Assembly (NCBI GenBank): GCA_963795385.1
Contig: CAWCHK010000014.1
Coordinates: 496,001 to 560,000 of the forward strand
Source: CAVURS01 sp963795385
Lineage (GTDB): Bacteria; Actinomycetota; Actinomycetes; Actinomycetales; CAVURS01
Length of the DNA: 64,000 bases
Direction: 5' to 3'
Positions within the stretch are counted from its first letter, which is position 1. Every line of letters starts with the position of its first letter. Positions 53,047-61,295 of this stretch are shown piece after piece. Position numbers and translations under genes: made by a program. The notes beneath the pieces were generated by a model. The model saw only the letters and a program-made list of their open reading frames with translations. It was not told the origin of the DNA and did no database searches.

Positions 53047-53562
53047 TCAGTCGGCCAGGCGGAAGGCCAGGTGGGCGACCCACTTCGACTGGTCGGGCTC
53101 CTCGCGCGGGTCGGTGGGATAGAACTCCACCCGTGAGGCCCACCGCTCCGAGCCGTCGTCCAGCACGTGTACGTCGAAGGTCTGACCGCGCCCGCCGACC
53201 CACTGGAGCAACTGCTCGGTCGCACCCATCAACCCGTCGTACGGACCGGTGTGGATGAGCGTGGCGTAACGCCCGGCCGGCAGCGCGGCGAAGAAGAACT
53301 CTCCAGAGTCCTTGCCCTGCAACGCAACCGGTACGCCGGCCTCAATCTCGAGCCGGCCGTCGGGATGGAAGACGTCGTACTTCAGGAAGGGTGGCGCCGC
53401 CGGCTGCATGCCCTGCTCGGCGACGAACGCGAAGACCTCGCCGAACCGGTCGGCGATCTGCGCGATGTGGGCCATGGACACGATGCCGGCGACCGCGGCG
53501 TACGGCTGGGCCTTGCGCTCGACGATCGACGGCTCGCCGCTGCCGTCAGCCACCTGGCTCAC
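53047..53562 (-). CDS. GyrI-like small-molecule-binding domain protein
   Basis: Stand-alone effector-binding domain of 171 residues, like the C-terminal part of AraC/MerR-type regulators (GyrI/SOUL-like fold), without a DNA-binding domain. Telling segments are IVERKAQPYAAVAG near the start, PPFLKYDVFHPDGRLEIEAGVPV in the middle and LPAGRYATLIHTGPYDGLMGATEQLLQWV. The GTG at 53562 lies 14 bases after the DUF2277 stop; the frame upstream of it is only a shadow of that gene. Co-transcription with DUF2277 is likely. The ligand is unknown. Confidence 0.75.
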   Translation of the reverse strand: MSQVADGSGEPSIVERKAQPYAAVAGIVSMAHIAQIADRFGEVFAFVAEQGMQPAAPPFLKYDVFHPDGRLEIEAGVPVALQGKDSGEFFFAALPAGRYATLIHTGPYDGLMGATEQLLQWVGGRGQTFDVHVLDDGSERWASRVEFYPTDPREEPDQSKWVAHLAFRLAD

Positions 53563-53576
53563 GCGATCGTCGGCGA

Positions 53577-53828
53577 TCAGTGCCGGTGCGCGAGCCGGCG
53601 CAGCGGCGGCTCGGTCGGCGGCGGCGTACGGCGCTCGGGCAGCTCGGCCAGCAGGTCCGTCGTGACGGCCGCGATCTGGGTCACGGCCTTGTCGACCGCG
53701 GCCTGGGTCACTGGCGAGATCGAGGACAGGCCGCCGACCTTGCGGACGTACTGGAGCGCCGCCGCCTTGATCTCGGTCGGGGTGGCTGCGGGCTCCAGGC
53801 CACGCAGGACAGTGATGTTTCGGCACAT
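53577..53828 (-). CDS. DUF2277 family protein
   Basis: Short conserved protein of 83 residues with the DUF2277 signature MCRNITVLRGLEPAATPTEIKAAALQYVRKVGG in its first 33 positions, including the invariant MCRNI start. The rest is helical with a Pro/Arg/His-rich tail. Function is unknown. The gene is preceded by the palindromic element copy 2 and followed by the GyrI-like gene. Confidence 0.85.
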   Translation of the reverse strand: MCRNITVLRGLEPAATPTEIKAAALQYVRKVGGLSSISPVTQAAVDKAVTQIAAVTTDLLAELPERRTPPPTEPPLRRLAHRH

Positions 53829-53899
53829 GCCCCGACCCTACGACGCGGGCCGGACACCCGCCTGGTGCTCAGCGGCCGACGGGGGATCACGAGGCAGTC

Positions 53900-53988
53900 G
53901 TACTCCCATCAGGCCGGTGATTCGATGCCGGCCGGGCCGGATTCACCGGCCTAGGTGGAGCAAGGCGGCCGGATGGGAGCACCGGGGA
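53900..53988. repeat. Palindromic intergenic element, copy 2
   Basis: GGCCGGTGA (53912-53920) pairs with TCACCGGCC (53943-53951), and the flanks retain GTACTCC on the left and GGTGGAG on the right. The conserved tail GGCGGCCGGATGGGAGCACC follows. It is clearly homologous to the element at 8375-8470. It lies between the DUF2277 start and the end of the next upstream minus-strand gene, where it would act as that gene's terminator. Confidence 0.6.
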
Positions 53989-53994
53989 GGTGGG

Positions 53995-54943
53995 TCAGCC
54001 GTCGTCGCGGGGCTTGGCCTTGCGGGCCCGGGGGCTCGGCGTCACCTTGCCGGGCTGGTCGCCGTCGGGGGCGTCGGCCTGACCCTCGCCGGAACCGAGA
54101 TCGCGCGTCGCGCTCGCCGCCGGCCCGTCCGTCGCGCTCGCCGCCGGCCCGTCCGTCGCGCTCGGGCCTTCGGAGTCGCTCGCTTCGGCCGCGCTCGCCG
54201 AGCCGTCAGCGGACTCGGTCGCCTCGTCGGCCGCGGCCGCGGCCAGGGTGTCGGCCGCCTCGGCCGCGGTCTCCACCGTGTCGCCGGCGCCCGAGGCACT
54301 GCCGTTCGGCCGAACCAGCCGAACCAGCCGAACCAGCCGAACCGGCGCTCGGCGTCGGCGCCCAGCTGGACGTCGTGCTCGACGGCGTCGCCCACGGGTC
54401 GTCCTTCGGCGCGCCTCGCTTCATCGCCTTGACGGCCGCGGCGACCGCAGCCACGAGCCCACCCAGCATCAGCAGCTTGCGCCCGCGGTGCCGCTTCCTC
54501 GGCTTGGCCACCGCGTCACCCTTGAGCACGGCAACCGCGTCCGAACCACGGGAGGCCGCCTCGTCCTTCGCGGCCGCGGCCTGGGTGGTCGCGGCGTTGA
54601 TCGCGTCAACCAGGCGGGGCAGCACGTCGTCGACCAGCTTGTCGCGGGCGGCGTCGATCTTCGGCGTCACCACCTCGACGGCGGACTCGAGCTTGGGCGC
54701 CGCGGCGTCCAGGCCCTTCTGGGCCCGGGGCGCCGCCCAGTCGCGGGCGGCGGCGGCACCGGCGACGGCGCGGGGCGCGGCCCAGTCCTTGGCGGCCACC
54801 GCTCGCGGCGCAGCCCAGTCGCGGGTGGTCTCGGCAGCATGCCCCACCGCCGGCACGACCTTGTCGCGGAGCTGGTCCACGACGTGGGACGACACATCGC
54901 TCGCCTGGTCGGCAACCTTCTGGGTGCGGGACTTACGGAACAT
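53995..54943 (-). CDS. DUF5324-like amphipathic-repeat membrane protein, frameshifted
   Basis: An Ala-rich protein with repeated DWAAPRA segments (three copies, residues 40-75) and long amphipathic helices. A basic patch (RKRHRGRKLLMLGG) and one weak membrane helix follow, and then a Ser/Thr tail. This layout resembles actinobacterial DUF5324 proteins found near ppiA. After a run of Ser-Ala-Gly triplets, one extra base at about 54302-54310 shifts the frame; the adjacent frame continues as an acidic Ala/Asp/Glu-rich tail (DTVETAAEAADTLAAA) to a stop at 53995. The ATG at 54943 follows GGGAG. Function unknown. Confidence 0.6.
54311..54346 (-). repeat. Four-copy 9-bp tandem repeat inside the DUF5324-like gene
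   Basis: Three copies of CGAACCAGC and one CGAACCGGC run head to tail. On the coding strand they encode Ser-Ala-Gly triplets. The apparent frameshift lies immediately next to the array, so slippage during replication or sequencing could explain it. Confidence 0.75.
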
Positions 54944-55056
54944 GTGCTCTCCCATTGATCGACGAGGGCTCCCACCCTGGCAAACGCTCAGGCCCCATCC
55001 TGCCGCAGCAGGGCACGCGCGCCCACCCGAGGTGGCCGCATGCGAGGATTGCCGCC

Positions 55057-55581
55057 ATGAAGGCGACTCTGAAGACCAACCACGGCGACATCCACGTGAC
55101 CCTGTTCCCGGACCACGCACCCAAGACGGTGCGCAACTTCACCGGGCTCGCCGACGGCTCCCAGGAGTGGACCGACCGCGACGGCGAGAAGCACAGCGGC
55201 GACCGGTTCTACGACGGCCTGACCTTCCACCGGATCATCCCGGGGTTCATGATCCAGGGCGGCTGCCCCGAGGGCGAGGGCACGGGCGGCCCGGGCTACA
55301 CCTTCGACGACGAGATCAACCCGGACCTGAACTTCACCAAGCCCTACCTCCTGGCCATGGCCAACGCCGGCAAGCGCGGCGGGCAGGGCACCAACGGCTC
55401 GCAGTTCTTCATCACCGTCGCGCCGACCACCTGGCTCCAGGGCAAGCACACGATCTTCGGCGAGGTGGCCGACCAGTCCAGCCGCGACGTCGTCGACAGG
55501 ATCGTCGCGACACCGACCGGCCCGATGGACCGCCCGGTGGAGCCCGTCGTCCTCGAGCAGGTCGTCCTCGAGTCCGAGTGA
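55057..55581 (+). CDS. ppiA: Peptidyl-prolyl cis-trans isomerase (cyclophilin)
   Basis: Cytoplasmic cyclophilin of 174 residues catalysing proline isomerisation. Canonical segments are FYDGLTFHRIIPGFMIQGGCPEGEGTGGPGY (catalytic Arg in FHRI), LAMANAG, NGSQFFITVAPTTWLQGKHTIFGEV. The ATG at 55057 opens directly with KATLKTNHGDIHVTLFPDHAPKTVRNF and no signal peptide. It corresponds to Rv0009. It is divergent from the DUF5324-like gene and upstream of the rhomboid gene. Confidence 0.96.
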   Translation: MKATLKTNHGDIHVTLFPDHAPKTVRNFTGLADGSQEWTDRDGEKHSGDRFYDGLTFHRIIPGFMIQGGCPEGEGTGGPGYTFDDEINPDLNFTKPYLLAMANAGKRGGQGTNGSQFFITVAPTTWLQGKHTIFGEVADQSSRDVVDRIVATPTGPMDRPVEPVVLEQVVLESE

Positions 55582-55643
55582 GCGGTCCCGCACCCGTCGG
55601 CGCCGGCTGAGCCCGACATGAGCACCCCTTCCCCGAGGTCCGC

Positions 55644-56561
55644 GTGAGCCAGGAGCCGACGGCCGAGCCGGTCACCGGCATCGAGCCGGTCTGCCCGCGC
55701 CACCCGGACCGGGTGGCCTACGTCCGGTGCCAGCGGTGCGAGCGGCCGGTCTGCCCGGAGTGCCAGCGCCCGGCTGCGGTCGGCATCCAGTGCGTGGACT
55801 GCGTGCGCGAGGCCGCCAAGCAGACCCGCACACCGCGGACCGTCTTCGGTGGCACCATCACCGACGGGCGCCCGCTCGCGACGTACGCGCTGATCGGGGC
55901 CTGCGTCGTGCTCTGGCTGGTGCAGAAGTCAGTGCCCTCGTTCACCGACAGGCTCGAGTTCGCGCCGTACGCCGCGAGCCACCGCCCGTGGACCTTCCTG
56001 ACTGCCGCGTTCCTGCACTCCCCCACGAACTACCTGCACATCGCCTCCAACATGTACGCCCTCTACATCTGCGGTCAGTACCTCGAGCCGCTGCTCGGCC
56101 GGGTCCGCTTCGTCGGGCTGTACGTCGTGTCGGCGATCGGCGGCTCGGTGGGCTACCTCCTGCTGGCCGACCCGAGCCTGCCGACCAACGGGATCGCCAA
56201 CGCCTGGTTCACCCCGACGGTCGGAGCCTCGGGTGCGGTGTTCGGGCTGTTCGCGGCCCTCGTCGTGCTCAATCGCAAGCTCGGGGTCAGCTCCGCGGGA
56301 GTCTTCGCGCTGATCGGCATCAATGCCGTCCTCGGGTTCGTCGTGCCGGGGATCGCCTGGCAGGCCCACCTGGGCGGGCTGGTCACGGGGGCGGCGGCCG
56401 CGGCCGTGCTGGTCTTCGCACCCAAGGAGCGGCGACACCTGATCCAGTGGGCCGGGCTCGCGGGGGTGCTGGTCCTGCTCGTGGCCCTGACGCTGGTCAA
56501 GTTCGGCACCGTGCCGGCCGACGTATCGGAGCAGGCGCGGCTCTTCCTCCAGCAGGGATGA
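55644..56561 (+). CDS. Rhomboid-family intramembrane serine protease with N-terminal B-box-like zinc finger
   Basis: Membrane protease of 305 residues. The N-terminus has a B-box-type cluster (CPRHPDRVAYVRCQRCERPVCPECQ and CVDCVREA) likely to bind zinc. Six membrane segments follow, with the catalytic Ser in GASGAVFGLFAAL (near residue 194) and the His in WQAHLGGLVTGAAAA. The GTG start at 55644 gives the full finger. This gene lies between ppiA and crgA in most actinobacteria. Substrates are unknown. Confidence 0.93.
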   Translation: MSQEPTAEPVTGIEPVCPRHPDRVAYVRCQRCERPVCPECQRPAAVGIQCVDCVREAAKQTRTPRTVFGGTITDGRPLATYALIGACVVLWLVQKSVPSFTDRLEFAPYAASHRPWTFLTAAFLHSPTNYLHIASNMYALYICGQYLEPLLGRVRFVGLYVVSAIGGSVGYLLLADPSLPTNGIANAWFTPTVGASGAVFGLFAALVVLNRKLGVSSAGVFALIGINAVLGFVVPGIAWQAHLGGLVTGAAAAAVLVFAPKERRHLIQWAGLAGVLVLLVALTLVKFGTVPADVSEQARLFLQQG

Positions 56562-56615
56562 GCCGGAGCCTCCGACCCGACCCGCCGAATGACAGGCGTG
56601 TAACTCATCCCCAGG

Positions 56616-56636
56616 CGTGGATAACCCTGTGGAGAA
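56616..56636 (-). promoter_or_regulatory. Pair of near-consensus DnaA boxes between rhomboid and crgA
   Basis: CGTGGATAA (56616-56624) and TGTGGAGAA (56628-56636) on the plus strand read TTATCCACG and TTCTCCACA on the other, each one mismatch from TTATCCACA. They are 12 bp apart in phase, in the short spacer between two convergent genes where no promoter is expected, about 16 kb from oriC. Confidence 0.45.
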
Positions 56637-56671
56637 CCGCAGTGGGTGTGCTGGGGCCAGGCCGACCGGGC

Positions 56672-56926
56672 TCAGCGCCAGCGGGTGGCCATCACGAAGC
56701 CGGACAGCACGATGGCGAAGCCGATCACCAGGTTCCAGTACTGCCCGGAGCTGAGCGGGATCGGGTACTTGGAGTCCGAGACGTAGAAGGTCACGATCCA
56801 GGCCAGGCCGATCACGAACGCGGCCACCATGACGTACACGAAGACCGGGCCGCTCTGCTGCTTGCCCGCGGACTTGCGCGGCGGCGGGGTGTAGTCGGCC
56901 TTCTTGCGGCTCTTGGACTCAGGCAC
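56672..56926 (-). CDS. crgA: Cell division protein CrgA
   Basis: Small septal membrane protein of 84 residues that helps recruit FtsI and other division proteins in actinobacteria. It has a basic N-terminus (PESKSRKKADYTPPPRKS), then two membrane helices separated by a short loop (KYPIPLSSGQYWN), ending GFVMATRWR. The GTG at 56926 is supported by a TACGCT -10 element seven bases upstream and the lack of a ribosome site. It is divergent from the DUF881 gene. Confidence 0.96.
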   Translation of the reverse strand: MPESKSRKKADYTPPPRKSAGKQQSGPVFVYVMVAAFVIGLAWIVTFYVSDSKYPIPLSSGQYWNLVIGFAIVLSGFVMATRWR

Positions 56927-56933
56927 GTCGTTT

Positions 56934-56939
56934 AGCGTA
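56934..56939 (-). promoter_or_regulatory. -10 element (TACGCT) of a leaderless crgA promoter
   Basis: On the minus strand TACGCT ends seven bases before the crgA GTG and no Shine-Dalgarno sequence is present. The same geometry is seen at the aminopeptidase, MFS and NUDIX genes in this window. Confidence 0.45.
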
Positions 56940-56996
56940 GGGCAGCAACGCCGGACCAGGCGAAGATGTACGACGAAAGCCGTCCCGGGGGTGTCC

Positions 56997-57821
56997 GTGA
57001 GCGAGGCCAGCCCGACCGGGCCCCAGCGCGCCCGGGGCCGTGGTCTCCGCCGCCTCCGCTCCGCCCTGCACTCGCTGCGAGTTCGCGCCCAGCGCCCCCG
57101 CCTGCCGCGCGGCTGGGGCCTGCTGGTGCCGGTCGCCTTCGCCCTGGCCGGCGTCCTGTTCGCCACCAGTGCCGAGGTCTCCCGCGGGACCGACCTGCGC
57201 TCGGCCGGCGACACCAGCCTCCCCGACCTGATCCGGGCCCAGCAGCACCGGGTCGAGGTCACGTCGGCGCAGGTCCTGGCCCTGCGGCGCTCGGTCGAGG
57301 CCCTGACGACGCCCGCGGCCGCCGGCGACCGGCGGGTCGCGGCGCTGAACCGGGCGAGCGACCGGCTCGCCCTCGCCGCGGGGACGACCGCCGTCCGCGG
57401 CCCGGCGCTGAAGGTCGCCCTGGACGACGCGCACCTGCCCTCGATCCCGCAGGGATTCACCGGCGACGACCTGGTCGTGCACCAGCAGGATGTCCAGGCT
57501 GTGGTGAATGCCCTGTGGTCGGGCGGCGCAGAGGCGATGATGTTGCAGGACCAGCGAGTGATCTCGACCAGCGCCGTCCGGTGCGTCGGCAACACGCTGA
57601 TCCTGCAGGGGCGGGTCTACTCGCCGCCGTACACGATCACCGCCATGGGAGACACCGCGAGCATGCGCCGTGCCCTGAACCGCTCGCCGCAGGTCACGAT
57701 CTACCGCGAGTACGTCGAGGCGATCGGCCTGGGCTACGACGTCGAGCGGATCCCCTCCGCGAAGATGCCGGCCTTCGCCGGGAGCCTGGAGCTCGCGCAC
57801 GCCGTGGTCGGCGGCTCGTGA
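56997..57821 (+). CDS. DUF881 (YlxW-like) membrane-anchored protein
   Basis: Predicted single-pass protein of 274 residues, corresponding to Rv0012. A basic cytoplasmic start is followed by one membrane segment (LLVPVAFALAGVLFATSA), a short coiled region (QQHRVEVTSAQVLALRRSVEAL), and the conserved DUF881 beta/alpha domain containing GPALKVALDDAH, LVVHQQDVQAVVNALWSGGAEAM and YTITAMGD. The GTG at 56997 is preceded by a G-run only. The stop overlaps the sortase start (GTGA). The role is unknown, but the position in the division/wall cluster is constant. Confidence 0.88.
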   Translation: MSEASPTGPQRARGRGLRRLRSALHSLRVRAQRPRLPRGWGLLVPVAFALAGVLFATSAEVSRGTDLRSAGDTSLPDLIRAQQHRVEVTSAQVLALRRSVEALTTPAAAGDRRVAALNRASDRLALAAGTTAVRGPALKVALDDAHLPSIPQGFTGDDLVVHQQDVQAVVNALWSGGAEAMMLQDQRVISTSAVRCVGNTLILQGRVYSPPYTITAMGDTASMRRALNRSPQVTIYREYVEAIGLGYDVERIPSAKMPAFAGSLELAHAVVGGS

Positions 57822-58519
57822 ACGCGTTCCGCGCCGGGGTCCGGGGGCTGGGCGAGCTGTTGATCACGCTCGGCGTCATCCTGCTGCTGTTCGTCGCGTG
57901 GCAGCTCTACTGGACCGACTTCACCGCCGACCGCGCGCAGGCCTCGACGACCGACACGCTCCAGCACTCCTGGTCGCAGGACCCGGCCCGGGCGCCGGGC
58001 GCGACCCAGGTCGACGGCAAGGTCAAGCAGGTCCCGCTCGGCGACGCGTTCGCCCTGGTCCGGATCCCGCGGTTCGGCAAGAAGTACGTCAAGCCGATCC
58101 TGCAGGGCACCGACCTGCCGATCCTGGACAAGGGCGTCGGGCACTACACCGGCTCGCAGATGCCGGGGCAGGTCGGCAACTTCGCCGTCGCGGGGCACCG
58201 GGTGACCTACGGCAAGCCGTTCAACGAGATCGCCACCATCAAGCCCGGCGACGCGATCGTGATCGAGACGGCGACGACGTGGTACGTCTATCGCGCCGTA
58301 CGCCACGTGATCGTGACCCCCGACCACGTCGAGGTCGTCGCGCCCGTGCCTCAGCACCCGGGGGCCACGCCGACCGAGGCCTGGATGACCATGACCGCCT
58401 GCAACCCGGAGTACTCCGCCCGCCAGCGGTACGTCGAGTTCTCGAAGCTGCAGGAGGTCCTGCCCAAGTCCAAGGGCCAGGTCCCGGCCGCGCTCGCCGG
58501 CATCCGGGTCAAGGGCTGA
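57818..58519 (+). CDS. Class E sortase
   Basis: Membrane-anchored transpeptidase that attaches exported proteins to the cell wall. The 233 residues comprise an N-terminal membrane helix (LLITLGVILLLFVAWQLYW), then the sortase barrel with catalytic His127 in VAGHRVTYG, Cys195 in MTACNP and Arg202/204 in ARQRYVEF. The TLTxC-like motif reads TMTAC. Class E sortases beside pabA are common in non-mycobacterial actinobacteria and recognise LAXTG-type signals. Translationally coupled to DUF881. Confidence 0.93.
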   Translation: MNAFRAGVRGLGELLITLGVILLLFVAWQLYWTDFTADRAQASTTDTLQHSWSQDPARAPGATQVDGKVKQVPLGDAFALVRIPRFGKKYVKPILQGTDLPILDKGVGHYTGSQMPGQVGNFAVAGHRVTYGKPFNEIATIKPGDAIVIETATTWYVYRAVRHVIVTPDHVEVVAPVPQHPGATPTEAWMTMTACNPEYSARQRYVEFSKLQEVLPKSKGQVPAALAGIRVKG

Positions 58520-58525
58520 CCCGCG

Positions 58526-58684
58526 GTGTACGGGTTCATCTGGCGGCACCTGCCCGGGCCGGTCCTGGTCCGGGCCCTGCTGGCGCTCGTGCTGGTCGCG
58601 GCCGTCGTCGCCGTACTGTTCGTGTGGGTCTTCCCGGCGCTCGCGCCGATCATGCCCTTCAACAACGGGACGGTGAACCAGTGA
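58526..58684 (+). CDS. 52-residue small membrane protein
   Basis: Short frame GTG 58526 to TGA 58684. The product has a WRHLPGP motif at residues 6-12, one long hydrophobic helix (VRALLALVLVAAVVAVLFVWVF) and a PFNNGTVNQ end. Similar tiny proteins with an N-terminal W-RHLPGP motif lie between sortase and pabA/trpG in other actinobacteria, so it is likely real. The stop overlaps the next GTG (GTGA) and the start is six bases after the sortase stop. No function known. Confidence 0.7.
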   Translation: MYGFIWRHLPGPVLVRALLALVLVAAVVAVLFVWVFPALAPIMPFNNGTVNQ

Positions 58685-59307
58685 GCACGCGGGTCCTCGT
58701 CGTGGACAACTACGACAGCTTCGTCTACACGATCGCCGACTATCTCGTGCAGCTCGGCGCCAGCTGCGAGGTCCTGCGCAACGACGCGGTGACGACCGGT
58801 CAGGCAGCCGGGTACGACGGCGTGCTGCTCTCCCCCGGCCCCGGCACCCCGCAGGAGGCCGGCGTCTGCATGGACATGGTCGCCGCCTGCGCCGACCGGG
58901 CCCAGCCGCTGCTCGGCGTCTGCCTGGGACATCAGGCGCTCGGGGCGGTCTACGGCGGCGTCGTGTCGCGGGCCCCCGAGCTGCTGCACGGCAAGACCAG
59001 CCAGGTCGAGCACGACGGCGTGGGGGTACTGGCCGGGCTGCCCTCGCCGTTCACCGCCACGAGGTACCACTCGCTGGCCGTCGAGCGGGACACCGTGCCG
59101 GCCGAGCTCGAGATCACCGCACACACCGGGTCGGGCATCGTCATGGCCCTGCGCCACCGCACGCTGCCGCTCGAGGGCGTGCAGTTCCACCCCGAGTCGG
59201 TGCTGACCCAGGGCGGCCACCGGCTGCTGGCCAACTGGCTGGCCGTCTGCGGCGACGAGGCGGCGGTCGGCCGCTCGGCCGGCCTGGCTCCACTGCTGCG
59301 CGCCTGA
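58681..59307 (+). CDS. pabA: Glutamine amidotransferase subunit (anthranilate/aminodeoxychorismate synthase component II)
   Basis: Class I glutamine amidotransferase of 208 residues supplying ammonia for p-aminobenzoate or anthranilate synthesis. The start VLVVDNYDSFVYTIADYL, the oxyanion segment LLSPGPGTP, nucleophile Cys81 in GVCLGHQ, and His170/Glu172 in QFHPES complete the triad. No component I gene is adjacent, so PabA versus TrpG cannot be separated by context; Rv0013, its syntenic match, is labelled TrpG. The GTG overlaps the small membrane-protein gene. Confidence 0.9.
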   Translation: MSTRVLVVDNYDSFVYTIADYLVQLGASCEVLRNDAVTTGQAAGYDGVLLSPGPGTPQEAGVCMDMVAACADRAQPLLGVCLGHQALGAVYGGVVSRAPELLHGKTSQVEHDGVGVLAGLPSPFTATRYHSLAVERDTVPAELEITAHTGSGIVMALRHRTLPLEGVQFHPESVLTQGGHRLLANWLAVCGDEAAVGRSAGLAPLLRA

Positions 59308-59309
59308 CC

Positions 59310-59338
59310 TCGCCGCCCCCGGTCTAGGGGGTCGGCGG
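59310..59338. terminator. Hairpin between convergent pabA and pknB
   Basis: TCGCCGCCCCC and GGGGGTCGGCG pair with one bulged base around a loop GGTCTA-like segment, straddling the pknB stop codon at 59324-59326. It is placed to stop transcription from both sides. Confidence 0.55.
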
Positions 59339-61210
59339 CGGTGACGTGGTCGGCGTGTCTGAAGGGGTGTCGGTCGGCGTCGCCGGCGTCCCGTTGGAGA
59401 CCGTGATGGTGACCGTCTGGCCCCGCTTGAGCACGTCGCCCGCGTGGTCCTGCGCGATGACCTGGTTGGCCGGCTGGTCGCTCGGCGCGAGCTGCTGCTT
59501 GACCTTGAACCCGGCCGCCGTGAGCTTCTGAGCGGCGGACAGGTTGTCCTGGCCGACCACGTTGGGCACGGTCGCCTTCCCGCTGGCCAGGTGCAGGGCC
59601 ACCGCCGAGCCCTTGTCGACCGACTTGTTGGCCGCCGGGTCGGTGTCGATGACCTTGCCCGCGTCCTGGACGGCCGAGTCGACGGTGTCGGTCGTGCTCA
59701 CCGTAAGCCCGTCGGCCTCGAGGGCCGCGGTCGCGGCCGTCTTGCTCAGGCCGGAGACGTCCGGGACGCGCACGGTGTTCGGGCCCGTGGAGACGGTGAT
59801 GGTCACCGACGCCCTCGGGTCGACCTTGGTGCCGGCCGGCGGCGACTGGGCGCTGACTTCGCCCTTGGCCACCGTGTCGCTGGGCTGGGGATCCACCTTG
59901 GCGACCAGGCCCACCTTGGTCAGCGCGGCTGTCGCCTGGGCCTGGGTCAGGTTGGTCACCGGCGGGACCGAGACCTGCGGCGTCGCGGGACTGCCGCCCC
60001 AGAACTTGGGGCCGAAGACGGCGAGCAGGACGGCGGCAGCGATCGCCGCGAGGACCACCAGCACGATCACCGGGCCGCGGTTGGGCTTGGGCGGCTCCTC
60101 GCCGGGCAGGTCGCCGGGCGGCAGGCCGAGGCCCTCGCCCTCGCTGGTCAGGGTGGCCGCACCCAGCCCGCCCGGCAGCACGTCCGCGGCGACCGGCATG
60201 GCCTGCGTCGCCTCGGACGCGTAGGGAATGGCCTCCGTCGGCAACGCGGTCGCCGCCTGGGCCGCGGCCGCGGCGGCGGCCGCCTCGGCGTACGACGGGT
60301 GCAGCGGGTCGACCGGCGCTCCCACGGCGCCGCGCGCCTCGGCGCTGACCGGGCGGCCGGCCATCGCGGCCTCGCAGTCCGCCCGCATGCTGCCGGCGTC
60401 CTGGTACCGGGTCTCGCGGTCCTTGGCGAGTGCGTGCATGACGATGGCGTCGACGTCGGCAGGGATGCCCGGCACCAGGGTGCTGGGCGCGGGGGCCAGC
60501 TCGCCGACGTGCTGGTAGGCCACCGAGACCGGCGAGTCGCCCACGAACGGCGGGCGGCCGGTCAGCAGCTCGAACAGCAGGCAGCCGGTGGAGTAGAGGT
60601 CGGACCGCGCATCGACCTGCTGGCCCTTGGCCTGCTCCGGCGAGAGGTACTGCGCCGTGCCGATCACGGCCTGGGTCTGCGTCATCGTGGCCGAGGAGTC
60701 GGCGATCGCGCGGGCGATGCCGAAGTCCATGACCTTGACCGCGCCTGCGGGCGTCAGCATCACGTTGGCCGGCTTGATGTCGCGGTGCACGATGCCGGCT
60801 CGGTGGCTGTACTCCAGCGCGCCGAGGACGCCGGACGTGATCCGCAGCGCCTCCTGCCAGTCCAGCGGCGCCGAGTGGCTCAGCAGGTCGCGAACGGTGC
60901 GGCCCTCGACGTACTCCATCACGATGTACGGCGCCTGCATCTGCGCGCCGCCGGCCTCGGTGACGACGTCTTCGCCGCTGTCGTAGACCGCCACGATCGC
61001 CGGGTGGTTGAGGGACGCGGCGGCCTGGGCCTCGCGCCGGAACCGCTTGTGGAACTGCGGGTCCCGGGCCAGGTCGGCGCGCAGCATCTTGATGGCGACG
61101 GCGCGGCCGAGCCGGGTGTCCCGGCCCACGTGCACCTCGGCCATGCCGCCGCGACCCAGCAGCTGGCCCACCTCGTAGCGTCCGCCGAGCAGGCGGGGGG
61201 TGTCGCTCAC
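59324..61210 (-). CDS. pknB: Serine/threonine protein kinase PknB with three PASTA domains
   Basis: Membrane kinase that senses wall fragments and controls growth and division. Kinase motifs are intact: LGRGGMAEVHVG, Lys41, HRD with Asp144, DFG at 162-164, and activation-loop threonines 175, 177 and 179. A juxtamembrane linker, one membrane helix (VIVLVVLAAIAAAVLLAVFG) and three PASTA repeats follow, ending with a Thr/Pro-rich tail; mycobacterial PknB has four PASTA repeats. It overlaps nothing and is followed by pbpA on the same strand upstream, with no pknA between them. Confidence 0.96.
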   Translation of the reverse strand: MSDTPRLLGGRYEVGQLLGRGGMAEVHVGRDTRLGRAVAIKMLRADLARDPQFHKRFRREAQAAASLNHPAIVAVYDSGEDVVTEAGGAQMQAPYIVMEYVEGRTVRDLLSHSAPLDWQEALRITSGVLGALEYSHRAGIVHRDIKPANVMLTPAGAVKVMDFGIARAIADSSATMTQTQAVIGTAQYLSPEQAKGQQVDARSDLYSTGCLLFELLTGRPPFVGDSPVSVAYQHVGELAPAPSTLVPGIPADVDAIVMHALAKDRETRYQDAGSMRADCEAAMAGRPVSAEARGAVGAPVDPLHPSYAEAAAAAAAAQAATALPTEAIPYASEATQAMPVAADVLPGGLGAATLTSEGEGLGLPPGDLPGEEPPKPNRGPVIVLVVLAAIAAAVLLAVFGPKFWGGSPATPQVSVPPVTNLTQAQATAALTKVGLVAKVDPQPSDTVAKGEVSAQSPPAGTKVDPRASVTITVSTGPNTVRVPDVSGLSKTAATAALEADGLTVSTTDTVDSAVQDAGKVIDTDPAANKSVDKGSAVALHLASGKATVPNVVGQDNLSAAQKLTAAGFKVKQQLAPSDQPANQVIAQDHAGDVLKRGQTVTITVSNGTPATPTDTPSDTPTTSPPPTP

Positions 61211-61295
61211 GTCGTGCCTACCTTCGCCTGGAAATCCACTGACCTACCGCGCATGTCACTCACGTCCGTCTCGACCGATCTCATGTGCCCCCCAC

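Noticed and set aside
53047..53826. Long regulator with a DNA-binding N-terminus fused to the GyrI-like domain
   Set aside because: The upstream part of the frame overlaps DUF2277 in another frame and has no helix-turn-helix; the GTG at 53562 gives the natural domain start.
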